Notes under the pieces: model-generated | What the model was told of the DNA's origin: nothing | What the model saw: only the letters and a program-made list of their open reading frames with translations | Database searches by the model: none | DNA from: Sialis fuliginosa | Taxonomy: Eukaryota > Arthropoda > Insecta > Megaloptera > Sialidae | Direction of reading: 5' to 3' | Assembly (NCBI GenBank): GCA_961205875.1 | Contig: OY540811.1 | Location: 17,229,248 to 17,293,247, forward strand | Length of the DNA stretch: 64,000 nt | Shown here: positions 61,966 to 64,000 of the stretch, one piece after another | How the letters are laid out: the number at the start of each line of letters is the position of its first letter | Position numbering within the stretch: position 1 is the first letter of the stretch | Made by a program: the position numbers and the translations under genes

Positions 61966-64000
61966 TATTATTTCCAAGCTATAGGAATCTGCTTCAAAAT
62001 TATTCTATACTTTTTTCAAACTTTTCATCACTCTGTATTTCAGTTATAGAAAATAAATAATGTATTATTAGTACATAGTAGAACTGGTAACTGCTCACTG
62101 CTTTGGAGACATATGCAGTTGCTGGGAGTGAAAAATACTAGTACCTGCAGTAAACTTGAAGAAGATGAAGAAACGCCTATTCAGGAATAGTGTTTCTGAC
62201 CTGTTTTAATGGACAGAAGACGCCACTTTTGATAAAATAAATAATAATACTACTCGTACCTTTTAAATCTTACAGCCAAAAATTTTTACTGTTCTGTTTA
62301 AATGATTTTTTGTTACTATCCCCTTTTAATATCAATTACTGATGAAAGTCATGTTGCGGCAAAAACTCATAAGAAAATATAGTAGACAAATACAATAAAC
62401 GTTTTATCTTATATTAAAAAAATATATACAAGAAATGATTATTATTACGTAAATAAAAAAATATAATTTTGATTAATACGATATTGAAATGAGCCCATAA
62501 AACTTCTGTAGACTAAAGTCCGTGACATAAGACGGCTTTTTAATTAAAAAATACATTAACTTTTTATAAGGTAGGGGTAATATTTTTTATTGAAGAATTA
62601 CTGCGGGCAAATAAAACTAGACATCTGTAGAGGCGATTTTATTTTAACTATTTGTTCCGGGATTGGGTGAACATTATAAAATTAAAAAAAAAAAACAAGT
62701 AGATGCAAAGTACTTTGAAATATCCATCCTACATATGTATCTATAAAATATATTATATTTTCAGGCCATTTTTCAGATACTGTTAATTAAATTTTTGTTT
62801 CCTTAATACACCATGAATGGTATTCATTTATATTCTTCGTTTATACAAAATCAAATTGTCTAAAATTCTGTAATTTGATTTATTTGTTGTATTCTAAGAA
62901 CAAATACACAAATTGCGTCAATGAGGATCAATATAACATCCAAATATTTTACGAGGAATTTCATTTTAGTTAAAATAAATAACTAAAACCGGACATTATT
63001 CATCTCAAATACTTTGTCACGTCTCTCCATTTGTAAATAACACGAGTCATAAGTATTCCATAGAGAAATAAATGGGAGTATGTCCTTAACACAATATCAT
63101 GAATTGCAGTAAAACGATATCAGATTCCTAAAAACGTGACTGCAATACGATAAAATACGATAAACTAGACAAATGTTGACGAATAAAATAGAAAAGATTT
63201 AATAATATTGGGTCAATTGGAATGTTCTTATAAAAAACTGCAGATTTTCTTGCCAAATGGCCTATTTTCAGTAATTTTCTGGATTCTGTTATACAAAGGA
63301 AATAATACGTTTGTCTTTTATAAGAGACCATCCATAAATTATGTCACACAAATTTCATCATTTTTATTATTTTGGTTCTTGTCGACTTGGAGACAGTGAG
63401 AGATCCCTTTCCCGGCAGTTCAGTAGTAGGGTTGATTTAACTAGTTATTGACAATGCCTTAAACCGAGAATATCGGTAAGACTCGCGATGAGACTTACAA
63501 AATAATGTTAAAGTCATCTTAGTATCATCTCAAAAATAAAAGTGATCTATTCCGTTTCGACGTGCAGTCTTATAATTATAATATTTTAAATGATAAATGA
63601 ACTATTACTTTAGAAACTTTAAACAAGGTAGTTATTTATTTAACAATACTAGTTTATATTTAGTTCAAATATTTACAGCTTGTATTGAAGCTTCTAGAAG
63701 GATCTATGGCTAACTTTTTATTTCCATAATCTCTTGAACTTTGTTTAACATCAAAAATACGTAGTTTATATTAAACAGAATCATAACAAAATTTATTACA
63801 TTCAAGTATGTTTTATTAAAAATAATCTACTGAAAATTTGCATCTCTTTTACTTCATAGTAAATTGAGATAATATTTTTTTATTATTATTTAATAATATG
63901 TATCATTTAACGACTATACTACTATTTATGGCATAATATAACCATTTACATGTCTTTAAATACATCATTAAATGCTGAAATTGTACTTATGTTCCAACTT
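61966..64000. other. AT-rich stretch to the right edge
   Basis: No supported exon. A scrap of the GAGAC family lies at about 63.45-63.54 kb ('aagactcgcgatgagactta'). The rest is A/T-rich; it may be intron of the membrane-protein gene if that gene continues to the right. Confidence 0.4.

Noticed and set aside
1-64000. tRNA genes, rRNA, CRISPR arrays, LTR retrotransposons, viral integrations
   Set aside because: No cloverleaf with A and B boxes, no ribosomal sequence, no regular spacer array, no paired long direct repeats and no viral motifs were seen by eye.

Overview
The window looks like AT-rich intronic and intergenic DNA of an insect (arthropod nuclear genome). Support for this: very low GC outside small pockets, spliced coding exons separated by kilobase introns with GT/AG borders, a short run of the insect telomere-type unit TTAGG near 8.0 kb, and a dense load of small inverted-repeat transposons with TA, TAA, TTAA or 8-bp target duplications. 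I cannot name the order or species from the sequence alone. Almost all open frames over 60 codons are AT-rich chance frames; the real coding exons were found from GC-rich pockets, splice borders and matching intron phase.

Only one gene is well resolved. On the minus strand from 56449 down to 41902, five exons (A to E) join in a single frame to give 364 codons and a stop. It encodes a membrane protein fragment: two cysteine-rich EGF/EB-like modules, one transmembrane helix, a Ser/Arg/Gly-rich cytoplasmic tail, a short charged helix and a C-terminus ending in Ser-Ser-Ile that fits a class I PDZ ligand. All four internal introns are phase 1. The signal peptide and N-terminal exons lie upstream, probably beyond the right edge. 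I do not recognise a named gene.

A second minus-strand gene begins at 13717 with a 45-codon first coding exon that ends in a clean splice donor at 13583. A CpG-rich island at 15.06-15.32 kb lies about 1.4 kb upstream and is a plausible promoter or non-coding first exon. Its remaining exons are not recognisable and probably lie left of the window.

Weaker coding traces are an acidic plus-strand exon-like block at 46271-46379 inside an intron of the membrane-protein gene, a short minus-strand terminal-exon-like block at 37969-38049, and an acidic carboxy-terminal fragment with stop and polyadenylation signal at 36008-36131 inside a 2.3-kb foldback element.

The rest is repeat-rich. From left to right: a piggyBac-like MITE (10.5 kb), degenerate foldbacks (18.3, 22.3, 23.05 and 23.3-24.3 kb, the last holding a hAT MITE), a 0.74-kb inverted repeat and a 117-bp hairpin (27.4-28.3 kb), a Harbinger-like MITE (28.3 kb), a hairpin and a palindrome-rich element (31.2-32.3 kb), the 2.3-kb foldback (35.15-37.45 kb), a hAT MITE full of AACCCG units (39.1 kb), and a series of TA-flanked foldbacks in and around the membrane-protein gene (40.3, 41.4, 48.8, 50.8, 52.7, 54.4, 56.5, 61.0 kb). 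Three of these sit within about 150 bp of exons, so the primary transcript would contain long double-stranded stems next to splice sites.
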